Shown: piece after piece, positions 52,130-60,919 of the stretch
Numbering within the stretch: the stretch's first letter is position 1
Layout of the letters: each line of letters begins with the position of its first letter
Assembly: GCA_964500675.1 (NCBI GenBank)
Contig: CAZCNY010000001.1
Span: 496,001-560,000, forward strand
From: CAMLJR01 sp964500675
GTDB lineage: Bacteria > Pseudomonadota > Gammaproteobacteria > Pseudomonadales > CAMLJR01
DNA: 64,000 bases
Reading direction: 5' to 3'
The notes under the pieces: generated by a model
The model's database searches: none
What the model saw: the letters and a program-made list of their open reading frames with translations, nothing else
What the model was told of the DNA's origin: nothing
Made by a program: the position numbers and the translations under genes

Positions 52130-52711
52130 CTAATTGAATTGCACGCGAATGCCGCGCTTGTCGCGATAAAACTCCTGTATTTTCGGTAAATCGGTTTCGT
52201 AATCCTGCGTTGGATAAAACAACGGACCAAACCCCAACTCTTTGCGGGAAGCATCGACAAACCCGAGCAAAATCGGCACGCCCGCGCCTTTCGCCACGTG
52301 ATAGAAACCGCTTTTCCAGCGCTCGACTTTTGCGCGCGTGCCCTCGGGCGGGATTAACACGACCAATTCGTCGCGCGCATCCAATAACTCGACCAATTGC
52401 GCGACGAGATTGTTATTCTTGCTGCGATCGACTGCAATACCGCCGAGCCAGCGCATTACGCTGCCAAGCACGGGTGGAAACAGACTTTTTTTGCCGAGCC
52501 AATGCACGTCCATGCCGACAGTCAATACCGCCAGCAACATCAGCGGAAAATCCCAGTTGCTCGTGTGCGGCGCACCGATTAATACGTACTTGCGCTGGCT
52601 CGGCAAAGTGCCGACCACGCGCCAGCCGATAACTCTCAACAGCGCGCAGGCGATGACTTTTAATAGCTGACTGAGAATAGGTACGCGAAAAAGCGTTCTC
52701 GATGCGGGCAT
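52130..52711 (-). CDS. PlsC-like acyltransferase family protein
   Basis: 193 residues with the glycerolipid acyltransferase motifs HTSNWDF (HX4D catalytic pair, about residue 49), a glycine/basic block WLGGIAVDRSKN, and PPEGTRAKVERWKSGFYHVA. It is short and lacks an extended hydrophobic N-terminus, like the family of small putative lysophospholipid acyltransferases. The acceptor is unknown. A weak tandem-repeat-like stretch lies in the gap to crcB. Confidence 0.85.
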   Translation of the reverse strand: MPASRTLFRVPILSQLLKVIACALLRVIGWRVVGTLPSQRKYVLIGAPHTSNWDFPLMLLAVLTVGMDVHWLGKKSLFPPVLGSVMRWLGGIAVDRSKNNNLVAQLVELLDARDELVVLIPPEGTRAKVERWKSGFYHVAKGAGVPILLGFVDASRKELGFGPLFYPTQDYETDLPKIQEFYRDKRGIRVQFN

Positions 52712-52882
52712 TATTGTTATCCAAACGCGATGCGAATCTGCTCCAGTTTAGACCAAGCGTATTTTGATCGGCGCCGCGGCGGCGACAAAACCGCCGCTTT
52801 TCTCCTACACTGTTGAACAACCCTATGAAACCAGAACGGTTCTGCATGGTCATTTGCCTAACACTGCGTTGAATCGATCGCT

Positions 52883-54136
52883 ATGGAAAAGAAAACCGTC
52901 GTACGCCCCGGCCACGTCGTAAAAGAAAAGAAAGTCATGCAGCTGCCGGTATCCGGGCTTAAAGTCGGGATGTACGTGCGCGAACTCGACCGTCCCTGGC
53001 TCGAAACACCCTTCATTCTGCAAGGCTTTCCAATCCGCAGCGTCGACGATATCGAGGAGATAGCCAAGCACTGCGAGTGGGTCGTCGTCGAAGTTGGCGA
53101 GGAAGTTTGGCAACCGGCCCAGGAGCGCGTGCTAGATCAAGGACAGATACAGCGCACGCAGGCGCATAAACCATCGAAGACCCAGCAAGCCGAATTGCGC
53201 AACGCGCAAAGTACGCATCAAAACGCGCGCGCCTTGACGCGCTCGTTCATGGATGATGTGCGGCTTGGCCGCGGCATCGATATCAAAGAAGTCAAAGCGA
53301 CTGTCTCCGAATGTGTGCGCAGTATTTTGCGCAACCCCGATGCGATGTTGTGGATGTCAAAACTGCGCGACAAGGATTCGTACACTTCGGAACATAGTTT
53401 GAACGTCGGTTTGCTCGCCATCGCCTTCGGCCGCCATCTCGGTGCCAGCGAAGAAGATCTCAACAAACTCGGCGTCGCCGGCATGCTGCACGATGTCGGT
53501 AAAATGCAGACGCCGAATGAGGTGTTGCTGAAAGAAGGGAAACTCAGCGACGAAGAATTTGATTTGATGAAAATGCATGTGCAGCAGGGCCGCGACATTT
53601 TGCTGTCGCATCGCAATGTGTATCACGGCGCCATCGATGTCGCGTACGGTCATCATGAAAATCTCGATGGCAGCGGTTATCCGCGCGGCATCAAAGCGGG
53701 CGGTATCACCGATTTCACGCGCATCGTCGCGCTATGCGATGTCTACGATGCGATCACCAGCGATCGCATTTACAAAAAAGGCGCTTCGTCGCTCAATGCA
53801 TTGAAAATTATTCAGGACCAAGGCGGTAAAAAATTCGATGTGAAATTGGCGCAGGAATTTATCGAATGCATCGGCTTGTATCCGCCGGGCAGCGTCGTCG
53901 AACTACATAACGGCGAGCTCGGCATTGTCGTCAGCACCAACCATCGCCATCGCCACTTACCCAAAGTGATGATCGTACGCAACGCCGCTAAGCAACCCTG
54001 TCAGGAGCGTGTGTTGAATCTAGAGAAAGTTGCGGCGTCGGGCGCGGCGGAACAACTCATCAAAAACGTGCTGCCGAATGGCACACACGGCGTCCGCGTC
54101 GAAGCGTTCGTGGAAAAAGGTTTAGCGCTGGATTAG
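52883..54136 (+). CDS. HD-GYP domain c-di-GMP phosphodiesterase with DUF3391
   Basis: 417 residues. An N-terminal DUF3391-like part (QLPVSGLKVGMYVRELDRPWLETPF) precedes an HD-GYP domain: HSLNVGLLAIAFGRHL, the HD pair in GMLHDVGKMQTP, HVQQGRDIL, HHENLDGSGYPRGI (the HHExxDGxGYP signature) and DVYDAITSDRIYKK. All metal-binding residues appear present, so it should degrade c-di-GMP. Its stop codon overlaps the start of a six-copy 16-bp tandem repeat. Confidence 0.93.
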   Translation: MEKKTVVRPGHVVKEKKVMQLPVSGLKVGMYVRELDRPWLETPFILQGFPIRSVDDIEEIAKHCEWVVVEVGEEVWQPAQERVLDQGQIQRTQAHKPSKTQQAELRNAQSTHQNARALTRSFMDDVRLGRGIDIKEVKATVSECVRSILRNPDAMLWMSKLRDKDSYTSEHSLNVGLLAIAFGRHLGASEEDLNKLGVAGMLHDVGKMQTPNEVLLKEGKLSDEEFDLMKMHVQQGRDILLSHRNVYHGAIDVAYGHHENLDGSGYPRGIKAGGITDFTRIVALCDVYDAITSDRIYKKGASSLNALKIIQDQGGKKFDVKLAQEFIECIGLYPPGSVVELHNGELGIVVSTNHRHRHLPKVMIVRNAAKQPCQERVLNLEKVAASGAAEQLIKNVLPNGTHGVRVEAFVEKGLALD

Positions 54137-54230
54137 CGATACATTGAATTAGCAGTGCATCGAACTAGCGGTGCATCGAATTAGCAGTGCATCGAACTAG
54201 CGGTACATTGAATTAACGGTACATCGAAAC
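54135..54230. repeat. 16-bp tandem repeat, six copies, between convergent HD-GYP and PilZ genes
   Basis: Six units of exactly 16 bp, such as AGCGGTGCATCGAATT and AGCAGTGCATCGAACT, from 54135 to 54230. The first unit starts in the HD-GYP stop codon, and the last one and a part encode the C-terminus of the PilZ protein on the other strand. Units alternate between two subtypes (GCAGT.. and GCGGT..), suggesting duplication of a 32-bp pair. Confidence 0.9.
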
Positions 54231-54641
54231 CCCGAACGATTCGGAAAACTCTTTAGCATAAAGCGCGATCCACTCCTGCGCCGCTTGCTCCGTACCCAGT
54301 TCGCGCCCCTCGTCGCTCAATATCTGCTGACGGTATTGTTCGATTTGGCACAGCTGTTCGACCATTTTGGTCTTGAATACATCCTGCGCACTGAACTCGA
54401 TACCGACTTCGTAATGCGGCGGCATGGCGCGACACCACACCACCACGCCGCAACCGCGGTAATCCGGCCAGATCTTAGGGATGCGCAGCTGCACAGCCGA
54501 GCCGATTGCGATGGGTTCATCGACCGCGCAGGCAAAACCACCTTTGCTGATATTGCGCAGCTCAGTAGCGCCGCGGCCAGGGGCGCGTGCGACTGCAAGT
54601 TCGATGGGAATTGAGCTGGGATGACGCACGAATTTTCGCAT
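54213..54641 (-). CDS. PilZ-domain c-di-GMP-binding protein
   Basis: About 142 residues from ATG 54641 (GAGG 5 nt upstream). The c-di-GMP-binding motifs are RKFVRHPSSIPIEL (R-x3-R-like start) and the D/N-x-S-x-x-G equivalent LRNISKGGFACAVD, followed by the barrel segment GVVVWCRAMPPHYEVGIEF. The C-terminal residues (SMYR and stop) are encoded within the tandem repeat. Adjacent and convergent to an HD-GYP phosphodiesterase, an obvious pairing in c-di-GMP signalling. Confidence 0.85.
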   Translation of the reverse strand: MRKFVRHPSSIPIELAVARAPGRGATELRNISKGGFACAVDEPIAIGSAVQLRIPKIWPDYRGCGVVVWCRAMPPHYEVGIEFSAQDVFKTKMVEQLCQIEQYRQQILSDEGRELGTEQAAQEWIALYAKEFSESFGVSMYR

Positions 54642-54746
54642 GTTGCCCTCGCCTGTATTTTTCCCCAACAATCGAAGCCGTGTTGGGGTAATCGCACTCG
54701 CTCCGGTACGTTTTCAGTATATACAGGCGGAGACCAATCCGCTGAA

Positions 54747-56618
54747 TCAAATCCATTCGCTAAACGGCGATTCAAATTCCAAATTAATGGCTTGGCCGAA
54801 GCCCGGCACCGCGATCGCATGCTTGGCGAGCGCCAAGTCGGCACCGCCGAGCACGTTGTGGTCGAATTTATAAATCATTTTTAAATCGGCGCTGCACGCG
54901 GCCGCGTCGTAATTGTCAGCGCGCTCGCGCACCGCTTCGTTGCGTTCGCGCCACGCGCTCATCGCCTTAATGCCGTGATGTTTGTTGAGCATGCGCTGCG
55001 CGATATGCGGGCCGAACACGGGCGCAGACGCGTTATTGCCGCCGAAACCCTTGGCGTTGAGGATCGCGCTGTCGATCCCCTCGTGCCCGACCTCGACATG
55101 CTGATTGCTGATCGACAAATTGCTGCGATGCACATCGTCGGCGATGTGATCGATAGTTTTAATGCCGGGAATCAAACCGTGCGTCCACACCCCCAGCGTC
55201 GCCGCCAGCTGATCGCCCGAAGCAGGACCCAGCGTGTGGCCGATAAAAGCTTTGATCGCGGCGACCGGCCAGCGCTCAATGCCGAATAATTTCGCTGTCT
55301 CGTTGAGAATATGCGATTCGGAGACGCGATTTTGCGGCGTGCTGGTGCCGTGCGCCTGCACGAATGAACGCTGGCGCAGCGACTCTTCGCCGAGAATAGC
55401 GCGCACCGTCGCACAGGCTTTCGCCACCGTGACGTAGTTGCCGGCACCGGGTCCCGAAATCGATTTCTTGTGGCCGTCGGCGTTGACGAACACATCGGTG
55501 ACCGCGCCAAAAATATTCGCACCCAATTGCAGCGCCAACTCGTCATCCATCAGCACGATGTACTGCGCGCCTTCGGCAATCGTGAAACCGCAGTTGCTGC
55601 TGAATGGGCGCGCAGCGCGGCGCCAGTCGGGTTCGGCACGGCCTTTATCGGCATCGAGCGCCAGCAGTTCCTTATCCTCGGCGAGCGCACCCATCGCCGC
55701 AAAACCTTCGATGACATCGGGCAGAATCGGCGCTTCGCTCGACCCGACAATCGCGACGCGCGCGCGCCCACTGCGAATATCGTCGATGCCCTGGCGCAAA
55801 CTGTAGAGAAACGTCGCGCACGCGCCGGCATTACCGCCCGTGTAGCCGATATTGCCAAGCACATAAGCGTTGACGAAGTCGGCCGGCATTTCGAGCAGGC
55901 CGAACGGCAGTTGTTTTGAGGTGACACGCTTGCCGCGGTAGCGCGAACCGAGCATGCCGCCGTTGCCGTTCTCATCGCATTGCGACATGGCATTGCCCGC
56001 GTAACAACTGATTTGATCGGGCGCGACATGCTGGCACACGGTTTCCCAATCGATACCGAGCGAACCGAGCGCATCGGATGCGGCGAATATCGACAGCTGC
56101 AATCCGCGCGGATGGTTGCGCGATTGATACAGTCCACCGGGATCAAAACCGCTCGGCAACTGCCCCGCCGCTTGCACCCTCATCACTTCGGTATCCGGGA
56201 GCAAAAATTCGGCTTCACCGCGGATATCGATACGCACGTTGCGATCGCCGATATCGCTGACCTGCCAATTCTCCGGAATATTTTCGGGAAGATTTTTCGC
56301 CTTCGTTACCAGGCTCATCGTTTGCCCGTTGCCATCGACCAAAAAACGACGATTCAATGGCGTTCGCTGCGGATCGAACCAGGCGGGCTCGATCCGCCGG
56401 ATCAGCGTGTGCTCGAGAATGAAGCGGCGCTGTTCCGCGCTCGCGCTCTCCGCGACGGGCAGTTGCATCAACGCAGCCAAGCTGCGCAGCGTGCGGTCGA
56501 CATAGGATTCGGGCAGCGCGTCGATCACCATGCGTCGATAACCGTGGTGAAATGAACTGCGGCCAGCGGCATTGATGCCGCCAAAACCGACGATCAACGG
56601 AAGTCTCGCCATTTTCAT
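54747..56618 (-). CDS. fabY: Beta-ketoacyl-ACP synthase FabY
   Basis: 623 residues, much longer than FabB/FabF and matching the FabY class that starts fatty-acid synthesis from acetyl-CoA in Pseudomonas. Catalytic triad: C267 in GGNAGACATFLYS, H423 in VQAHGTSTPQNR and H461 in AFIGHTLGPASGDQ. The long N-terminal domain (GFGGINAAGRSSFHHGYRRM) is typical of FabY. A divergent GlxA-type AraC regulator begins 140 bp away. The symbol rests on length and motif recall. Confidence 0.85.
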   Translation of the reverse strand: MKMARLPLIVGFGGINAAGRSSFHHGYRRMVIDALPESYVDRTLRSLAALMQLPVAESASAEQRRFILEHTLIRRIEPAWFDPQRTPLNRRFLVDGNGQTMSLVTKAKNLPENIPENWQVSDIGDRNVRIDIRGEAEFLLPDTEVMRVQAAGQLPSGFDPGGLYQSRNHPRGLQLSIFAASDALGSLGIDWETVCQHVAPDQISCYAGNAMSQCDENGNGGMLGSRYRGKRVTSKQLPFGLLEMPADFVNAYVLGNIGYTGGNAGACATFLYSLRQGIDDIRSGRARVAIVGSSEAPILPDVIEGFAAMGALAEDKELLALDADKGRAEPDWRRAARPFSSNCGFTIAEGAQYIVLMDDELALQLGANIFGAVTDVFVNADGHKKSISGPGAGNYVTVAKACATVRAILGEESLRQRSFVQAHGTSTPQNRVSESHILNETAKLFGIERWPVAAIKAFIGHTLGPASGDQLAATLGVWTHGLIPGIKTIDHIADDVHRSNLSISNQHVEVGHEGIDSAILNAKGFGGNNASAPVFGPHIAQRMLNKHHGIKAMSAWRERNEAVRERADNYDAAACSADLKMIYKFDHNVLGGADLALAKHAIAVPGFGQAINLEFESPFSEWI

Positions 56619-56684
56619 TGTGTCCTATGTTTAGGCGGGGGGGCTTCAGCGGGGCAAGCCCGAAATTACAGCGCTGCTGCTGAT

Positions 56685-56716
56685 TTGTTACGGTATTGTA
56701 ATGCGATAGGTAACAA
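56685..56716. promoter_or_regulatory. Inverted repeat in the fabY/AraC divergent promoter
   Basis: TTGTTAC (56685-56691) and GTAACAA (56710-56716) are perfect inverted copies separated by 18 bp. The site lies midway between the divergent fabY and AraC-type genes and could be the operator of either a fatty-acid repressor or the AraC protein itself. Confidence 0.4.
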
Positions 56717-56758
56717 GTATACTGACAAAATTCGCCACAAAGCTGGACTATTCAGCCA

Positions 56759-57772
56759 GTGCCACACGTTACCCTACTTACTTTGCCAAATGCTCTTGCC
56801 TCCAGCCTGGCACTGCCGATGGAAATGCTGACCGCGGCCGATAATTTGGTCCGAACCCAATCCCACCGGGGCAAAGCGACTCACGCAACGCCATTGCGTT
56901 GCGCTCTTGTCGGCACGGAAAAACACGACGAAGTCGCCACCGCCAGCGGTCTAACATTAAATCTCAGCGGCAGAGCGCTGGATATCACCACCACCGATTT
57001 GCTGATTATTCCTGCCCTGTGGCGCAACCCGCTCACGACGCTGCGTCGACATGTCGAATTACTGCCGTGGCTGCAACGACTAGCACAGCGCGACACTCAT
57101 CTCTGCGCTGTGGGCACCGGCAGCTTTTTACTCGCCGAGGCCGGTCTGCTGACGCATAAGCCGGCAACGACACACTGGTTTTATTTCGATCAGTTCGCAC
57201 GCCGTTACCCACTGGTGCAATTGCAGCGACAGCATTTGATCACTGAAGCGGGCAACATTTTTTGCGCGGGCTCGGTCAATTCGGTGGCTGATCTCACCAT
57301 CCACTTCATCGAGCTGTACTACGGCGCGCAGATCGCACGCAAAGTCGAAGCACAATTCTCGCCGGAAATTCGCCGCCCATTCGAGAGCCATGTGTACACC
57401 GCCGGCAGAACCGAACTGCATGGCGATGAACTCATTGCACAAGCGCAGGATATTTTGCGTAGCCGCTACACCGAAACATTCAAGATCACTGCACTTGCGC
57501 GCGAACTCGGCATCAGCGCGCGCTCGCTCAATCGGCGCTTTAAAAATGCCACCGGGCTCAGCCCCGGCATCTATTTGCAGCAACAACGTTTCAACACCGC
57601 GCGCGATTTACTGCGCACGAGCAACCTCACGATCACAGAAGTCGCCAATGCCGTCGGCTACACTGATAGCGATTATTTTTGTCGCCGCTTCCGCGATACG
57701 ATGAAACAAACACCGAGCGCCTATCGCGCTTCAGTCCGCGGAAAATTGTTCAGCGTTACGCGGCAGTCTTGA
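56759..57772 (+). CDS. GlxA-family AraC-type transcriptional regulator
   Basis: 337 residues from GTG 56759. The N-terminal DJ-1/PfpI-like domain (about 1-190) contains LCAVGTGSFLLAEAGLL, similar to the nucleophile elbow but with glycine where cysteine often sits, so it is a sensor rather than an enzyme. The C-terminal AraC domain has two helix-turn-helix units (ALARELGISARSLNRRFKNA and TEVANAVGYTDSDYFCRRFR). Divergent from fabY; target unknown. Confidence 0.9.
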   Translation: MPHVTLLTLPNALASSLALPMEMLTAADNLVRTQSHRGKATHATPLRCALVGTEKHDEVATASGLTLNLSGRALDITTTDLLIIPALWRNPLTTLRRHVELLPWLQRLAQRDTHLCAVGTGSFLLAEAGLLTHKPATTHWFYFDQFARRYPLVQLQRQHLITEAGNIFCAGSVNSVADLTIHFIELYYGAQIARKVEAQFSPEIRRPFESHVYTAGRTELHGDELIAQAQDILRSRYTETFKITALARELGISARSLNRRFKNATGLSPGIYLQQQRFNTARDLLRTSNLTITEVANAVGYTDSDYFCRRFRDTMKQTPSAYRASVRGKLFSVTRQS

Positions 57773-58019
57773 TCTACCGGATATAATTTGCGAGAATTCA
57801 AACCACGCAATGCAGTTATCGGTTGCTGTAAGATCGACTGCTATCAAGAAAGCGATAGCTTAGAGAAACCGTTAGCTTCAAGAAATCGATGGCTCCAAGA
57901 AAAATACCGTCGTTCAATTTATAAATTGCTTAAACTGTTTACGCCGTTCTCTTACCCAAGCACATTATCTATATCAACTTGTTTGTTTCGATTTTGACTT
58001 ACAGACGTCTCTAAAAACT
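57773..58019 (+). other. Leader region of the cold-shock-domain gene
   Basis: 247 bp between the AraC-type gene and the cold-shock-domain gene. It contains a four-unit 17-bp repeat (57833-57900) and then an A+T-rich stretch. A frame of 69 codons covers the repeat but looks like chance. Long structured 5' leaders are known for cspA-type genes; whether this one is transcribed is not known. Confidence 0.4.
57833..57900. repeat. 17-bp imperfect tandem repeat, four copies
   Basis: Units ATCGACTGCTATCAAGA (57833-57849), AAGCGATAGCTTAGAGA (57850-57866), AACCGTTAGCTTCAAGA (57867-57883) and AATCGATGGCTCCAAGA (57884-57900). The units are more diverged than in the 54135 array but keep a strict 17-bp period. 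Confidence 0.7.
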
Positions 58020-58265
58020 ATGCGTACAACTGTGAAGTGGTTCAATGCCGCCAAGGGCTATGGTTTTCTCGAAAATGGCGCCGGTCCCGATGTCTACGTG
58101 AACGTGAAAAGCTTGCGCGGCGCCGACAAAATCAATGTCGGCGATGTCGTCGAATTTGAATGTCATGTATTCGAGGGCAAGCTCGTCGCCAAACACGTAC
58201 AACCTGTACGCAAACAGCGCGACAATTTCAATCGCATACAACAACCGCATTTTGTAATGCAGTAA
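58020..58265 (+). CDS. Cold-shock-domain nucleic-acid-binding protein
   Basis: 81 residues. The cold-shock domain reads VKWFNAAKGYGFLE (RNP1-like KGYGF) and DVYVNVKSL (RNP2-like, with Asn instead of the usual His), then GDVVEFECHVFEGKLVAKHV. A basic/polar tail of about 16 residues follows. It should bind single-stranded RNA/DNA. Its stop codon directly abuts the der stop codon from the opposite strand, with no space for a terminator. Confidence 0.88.
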   Translation: MRTTVKWFNAAKGYGFLENGAGPDVYVNVKSLRGADKINVGDVVEFECHVFEGKLVAKHVQPVRKQRDNFNRIQQPHFVMQ

Positions 58266-59678
58266 TTATTTTTTCTTCGTAGACTTCTTGACGTGCCGAA
58301 TCAGGCGGCGTTTGCGCTCGATTTGACGCTCGGTAAGCAGATTGCGCTTGCCCGCAAACGGATTGTCGCCGGTGCGAAACTCGATGCGAACCGGCGTACC
58401 GATCAGCTGTAATTCACGGCGAAAGGTTTTTTCGAGATAGCGCTGATACGCGCGCGGCACATCCGCCGTCTGATTGCCATGAATCACGATCAGCGGCGGA
58501 TTGCTGCCGCCCGCGTGCGCATAACGCAGTTTGATTCGGCGTCCGTTCACGAGCGGCGGCGCGTGATCGAAAATGGCTTTCTCCAAAATCTGCGTGAGCC
58601 GATGCGTTTGCAATTTCTGCGTGGCGGCGCGATACGCTGCGCGCACCGACTCGTACAAATGGCCGACACCGGTACCGTGTAGCGCGGAAATAAAATGGAT
58701 CTGCGCGTAGTCGATAAACAGCAGACGCCGCTCCAATTCGCTCTTGACGTACTGCTTGTGCTGATCGGTGAGACCATCCCACTTATTGATCGCGACCACG
58801 AGCGCGCGCCCCGCATCGACGACATGGCCAAGCAAATGCAAATCCTGATCGACCACACCTTCGCTGGCATCGAGCACCAAAATCACAACGTTGGCGTCGT
58901 CAATTGCCTTGAGCGTTTTAACGATTGAAAACTTTTCGACAACCTCATGCACATTTTTGCGACGGCGAATACCCGCCGTATCGATCAGCGTAAACACCTC
59001 CGCATTGCGCTCGTAACGGATGTAGACGCTGTCGCGCGTGGTGCCGGGCTGATCAAAGACAACAACGCGCTCTTCGCCGAGCAGACGATTCACCAGAGTC
59101 GATTTGCCGACATTGGGGCGCCCGACGATGGCGATTTTAATGCCGGGATCGAGTATTTCCTCACTGGTATCGGCTGCTACTTCCGGCTCCGGAAACAGCG
59201 CGAGCATGTCCTCGAACAAAGGTTTCAGACCGCGACCGTGCGTCGCGGTAGTCGGATAAACTTTGTCGGCGCCAAGCCGATAAATGTCAGCCAGCGCCTC
59301 ATCGACGTTGACGCCATCGATTTTATTTGCGACGAAAAAAATCGGTTTGTTCTGCGCACGTAACCGTCGCGCCAACTCTTCGTCGAGCGCATTCAACCCT
59401 TCGCGCGCGTCGAGCATAAACACCACGGCGTCAGCCTCGATAACCGCTTGCTGCGATTGTTGCGCGACGGCCGAATCGATGCCCTCTTCCTGGCCGGTGA
59501 TGCCCGCCGTATCGATCACGATGAAATGGCGCGAGCCGAGCCTCGCCTCACCGTACTGACGGTCGCGCGTCAACCCTGGAAAATTCGCGACGAGCGCATC
59601 CTGCGTTTTGGTAACGCGATTGAATAATGTCGACTTACCGACATTGGGTCGGCCGACCAGCGCGAAGACGGGAATCAT
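58266..59678 (-). CDS. der: Ribosome-assembly GTPase Der (EngA)
   Basis: 470 residues with two tandem GTPase domains (GRPNVGKSTLFNRV near residue 8 and GRPNVGKSTLVNRL near 185; DTAGI, NKID and NKWD motifs) and a C-terminal KH-like domain. It acts in 50S subunit maturation. The lysine-rich tail (KKSTKKK) is common. Follows bamB by 75 bp; the gap contains AT-rich short direct repeats (CAGTTATCAGTT-like). Confidence 0.97.
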   Translation of the reverse strand: MIPVFALVGRPNVGKSTLFNRVTKTQDALVANFPGLTRDRQYGEARLGSRHFIVIDTAGITGQEEGIDSAVAQQSQQAVIEADAVVFMLDAREGLNALDEELARRLRAQNKPIFFVANKIDGVNVDEALADIYRLGADKVYPTTATHGRGLKPLFEDMLALFPEPEVAADTSEEILDPGIKIAIVGRPNVGKSTLVNRLLGEERVVVFDQPGTTRDSVYIRYERNAEVFTLIDTAGIRRRKNVHEVVEKFSIVKTLKAIDDANVVILVLDASEGVVDQDLHLLGHVVDAGRALVVAINKWDGLTDQHKQYVKSELERRLLFIDYAQIHFISALHGTGVGHLYESVRAAYRAATQKLQTHRLTQILEKAIFDHAPPLVNGRRIKLRYAHAGGSNPPLIVIHGNQTADVPRAYQRYLEKTFRRELQLIGTPVRIEFRTGDNPFAGKRNLLTERQIERKRRLIRHVKKSTKKK

Positions 59679-59753
59679 AATAAATTCAGTTGGCAGTTAT
59701 CAGTTTTTAGCTGTTAATTTTTTAACCAACAACTATCGACTAACCACTAAAAA

Positions 59754-60917
59754 CTATTTCTTCTCCAGTTGATAAGCGGCGAGTTTGCCGCTATTGCCAT
59801 AGACATACAGAATATCGTCGGCAACGAGCGGCGCTACACGAATGCCATCGCTATCGACACGCTCGCGCGCGACGAAATGACCATCGACCTGCGACAACAA
59901 ATGTAAATAACCTTCAAAATCGCCTACCGCAAGGTAACTGCTCAAGACGGCCGCACCGCTCAATTGGCGTCGTGCGAGCGCGGTTTGCTCCCAGCGCGAG
60001 CCTTGATTGTTTTTAGTAAACGCGCTGATGTTGCCATTCGCCCCGACCACATAAATATTGCTGAAGCCCTCGCTCAAGCCGACATAACTCGACGCGTTGG
60101 TCTCCCACAGACGGCGCCCGCTGCGCGCGTCGAGTGCGGCGAGACGCCCCTGATACGATACCGCGTACAGCACATCGTCATCGATCAGCAGATTGCCCGC
60201 GATATCGACCTGACGTTCGATCTCGGAACTCCCCTGCGGCACACCGACACGCGCTTCCCACAGCGCTTGTCCACTTGCGATATCCACCGCGACCACTTTG
60301 CCATTGTTAAGCCCCGCGATCGCTTCCGTGTCGTACAACACCGGTGCGCTGCTCGCGCGTAAACTCAGCACGGGTGCACCGCCCGCGTAGAGCCATTTCT
60401 GCGTGCCCGTTTTTGCGTCGAGACCGACCAAATCGCCGCCGAATGTCACCGCGACGACGATATTGCCATCGCTCTGTGGCGGCGCCAGCACTTGGCCATC
60501 GAGTTGCGTTTTCCACAGCGTTTTGCCGCTCTTTTCATCGAGCGCCCAAACCCGGCCATCCTCGGTCGCAACCATCACCAAACCGCCACCGATGCCGACG
60601 CCGCCACAAATCGGCTGATCGATATCGGCGTCCCACAACGACCGGCCGCTGACGCGATCGTAGGCTTCGATCTCGCCATTCGCCGCGGCGGCAACGATGG
60701 TTTTTTCGTGGATCGCCGGCATCAGCCGGTTGTATAACGCACCGTCGCCATTGCCGATACCGTGACTCCATAATTTATCGAGTTCACGCTCCGCTTTAAA
60801 TGCGGGCAATGGCGCCGGCTGCTGCTCTTTTTTATCGTTGGAACTACACGCGACCACCGTAACCGCAAGCACGAGCGCCGCTGTTGCGCGCCATAAATTA
60901 AACAAACGATACCGCAC
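59754..60917 (-). CDS. bamB: Outer-membrane assembly lipoprotein BamB
   Basis: 387 residues with lipobox VVAC (signal peptide LVLAVTVVAC), then repeated beta-propeller units with PQQ-like motifs such as VWALDEKSGKTLWKTQLDG, VVGLDAKTGTQKWLY-type repeats and LAALDARSGRRLWETN. BamB is an eight-bladed propeller of the BAM complex. Between yfgM and der in the conserved order. Confidence 0.95.
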   Translation of the reverse strand: MRYRLFNLWRATAALVLAVTVVACSSNDKKEQQPAPLPAFKAERELDKLWSHGIGNGDGALYNRLMPAIHEKTIVAAAANGEIEAYDRVSGRSLWDADIDQPICGGVGIGGGLVMVATEDGRVWALDEKSGKTLWKTQLDGQVLAPPQSDGNIVVAVTFGGDLVGLDAKTGTQKWLYAGGAPVLSLRASSAPVLYDTEAIAGLNNGKVVAVDIASGQALWEARVGVPQGSSEIERQVDIAGNLLIDDDVLYAVSYQGRLAALDARSGRRLWETNASSYVGLSEGFSNIYVVGANGNISAFTKNNQGSRWEQTALARRQLSGAAVLSSYLAVGDFEGYLHLLSQVDGHFVARERVDSDGIRVAPLVADDILYVYGNSGKLAAYQLEKK

Positions 60918-60919
60918 GA

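Noticed and set aside
57788..57997. 69-codon frame upstream of the cold-shock gene
   Set aside because: It spans the 17-bp repeat array and an A+T-rich leader; no ribosome-binding site and repeat-derived sequence.
59679..59753. CAGTTATCAGTT-like AT-rich repeats between bamB and der as a regulatory element
   Set aside because: Short and imperfect; similar to simple-sequence drift, with no clear dyad or promoter.
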